Shown: positions 6,002 through 6,610 of the stretch, in pieces
How the letters are laid out: every line of letters starts with the position of its first letter
How positions within the stretch are numbered: the stretch's first letter is position 1
NCBI GenBank assembly: GCA_905192625.1
Contig: CAJJLI010000117.1
Span: forward strand, 1-6,610
Direction of reading: 5' to 3'
From: an uncultured Clostridium sp.
Lineage (GTDB): Bacteria; Bacillota; Clostridia; Lachnospirales; Lachnospiraceae
DNA length: 6,610 nucleotides
Program-made: the position numbers and the translations under genes
The notes under the pieces: model-generated
Told to the model about the DNA's origin: nothing
The model's input: the letters and a program-made list of their open reading frames with translations, nothing else
Database searches by the model: none

Positions 6002-6251
6002 TTATAAAATTCCAGTGTCAAAACTACTTTTTCTGATTACATATTCAGTCGTAATATTACTCGATTTCTTGAAGAAATATCCATTAAATTTAAAAAATGT
6101 ATATATTATGTAAATTAGGGATTTAAAAGGATAATTTTGTGGAAGAATATAATAGTTACTTAGCATTCGTTTCGTATTGTTATGGCTAAAAAAATGTTTA
6201 TGCAATCAAAAAAATGAATACTAAAAATCGAAGCAAAATTTGGAGGAAGAA
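6002..6251. other. Upstream region of the TRAP solute-binding protein gene
   Basis: This is an AT-rich, non-coding stretch that should hold the promoter of the TRAP gene. A perfect TATAAT occurs at 6148-6153 but has no convincing -35 at the right distance, so I do not call a promoter with confidence. Two palindromes (6051-6060 and 6064-6078) lie 70-100 bases upstream of that TATAAT. The ribosome binding site GGAGG is at 6242-6246. Neither strand shows a credible gene. Confidence -1.
6051..6078. promoter_or_regulatory. Pair of adjacent palindromes, candidate operator
   Basis: GTAATATTAC at 6051-6060 is a perfect 10-base palindrome. Three bases later, ATTTCTT-G-AAGAAAT at 6064-6078 is a perfect 7+1+7 inverted repeat. 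Both are of a size bound by dimeric regulators, and they lie upstream of the TRAP gene. In DNA this AT-rich short palindromes are common by chance, so this is only a candidate site; no regulator gene is visible in the window. Confidence -1.
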
Positions 6252-6610
6252 ATGAAAGAAATTAGAAAAATATTTACTTTTATTCTTATGTCCTCTCTTT
6301 TATCTACCCTATTGATTGGATGTTCACGCAGTAGCGGTATGGGAAAGACGACAATTATTCGAGTAGGACATAATCAATCTCAGAATCATCCTATTCATAA
6401 AGCATTACTAGCTTTTGAAACATACATTGAAAGTGAACTTGGTGAGAAATATGACGTCCAGGTATATGAAAGCGAATTGCTTGGATCTCAAACAAACATG
6501 GTGCAGCTAACGCAGACTGGTGCAATTAATTTTTGCGTAGCGAGTAATTCCATATTAGAAACATTTGATAATGTATTTGAAATATTTAACCTACCCTACT
6601 TATTTGCAAG
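6252..6610 (+). CDS. dctP: TRAP transporter solute-binding lipoprotein (DctP type), N-terminal part
   Basis: The gene runs off the window; 119 codons are visible. The ATG at 6252 follows GGAGG by 5 bases. The N-terminus is a lipoprotein signal: basic MKEIRK, a hydrophobic stretch to about residue 22, and the lipobox L21-I-G-C24. The mature protein would be anchored to the outer face of the membrane through C24. After a short Ser-rich linker, the mature start (IIRVGHNQSQNHPIHKALLAF, about 36-56) matches the DctP family's '.r.ghn....hp...a...f' opening. A later LLGSQTNMVQLTQTGAINFCV stretch matches the typical 'LG.....e..q.G.i' helix-strand. The visible part ends in FNLPYLFA, matching the usual 'lPyLF'. 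The ligand-contacting arginine expected near residue 150-170 is beyond the window. Such proteins capture organic acids or sugar acids for a secondary TRAP permease, whose DctQ and DctM genes probably follow. The ligand is undetermined; the symbol names the family only. Confidence -1.
   Translation, partial: MKEIRKIFTFILMSSLLSTLLIGCSRSSGMGKTTIIRVGHNQSQNHPIHKALLAFETYIESELGEKYDVQVYESELLGSQTNMVQLTQTGAINFCVASNSILETFDNVFEIFNLPYLFA

Noticed and set aside
6002..6205. 67-residue open frame on the minus strand upstream of the TRAP gene
   Set aside because: AT-rich low-complexity product, no good ribosome binding site, and it covers the expected promoter region.
1..6610. CRISPR arrays, tRNA or rRNA genes, insertion sequences, phage genes
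   Set aside because: I saw no spaced direct repeats, no cloverleaf-like or rRNA sequence, and no transposase or integrase motif on either strand.

Overview
The window is AT-rich, with strong Shine-Dalgarno sites, tightly packed co-directional genes and A/T-rich intrinsic terminators. This fits a low-GC Firmicute, most likely a Clostridia/Lachnospiraceae-type anaerobe. The species call is inference from style and gene content. All recognised genes are on the + strand.

Region 1 (1-1812) is the end of an ABC export operon. It holds the C-terminal tail of an ABC-2-type ATPase (H-loop visible), then two different six-helix ABC-2 permeases. The genes overlap or abut, so they probably form one heterodimeric exporter; the substrate is unknown. 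Region 2 (1813-2148) is a non-coding or decayed stretch. It holds a 41-codon open stretch that resembles a fragment of a secreted beta-sandwich domain and has no start signals. Region 3 (2149-3312) is a single cytoplasmic serine hydrolase of the beta-lactamase/family VIII esterase type, closed by a very long, near-perfect hairpin terminator at 3323-3397.

Region 4 (about 3573-6000) is the most interesting part. An extended -10 promoter leads into a two-gene operon that ends at a clear terminator. The first gene encodes a DUF1538 integral membrane protein with two homologous halves. I predict a 7+7 helix inverted repeat, with the paired AEP and FD(A/S)(S/G)G motifs on opposite faces of the membrane. 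The second gene overlaps it by 8 bases and encodes a tandem, two-domain PII-like protein without the T-loop tyrosine. By analogy with GlnK-AmtB and SbtB-SbtA this looks like a transporter with its own cytoplasmic ligand-sensing regulator. The transported substrate and the sensed ligand cannot be read from the sequence.

Region 5 (6002-6610) is an AT-rich intergenic stretch with two short palindromes, followed by the first 119 codons of a lipoprotein, a DctP-type TRAP transporter solute-binding protein. That gene runs off the window and probably starts a TRAP uptake operon.
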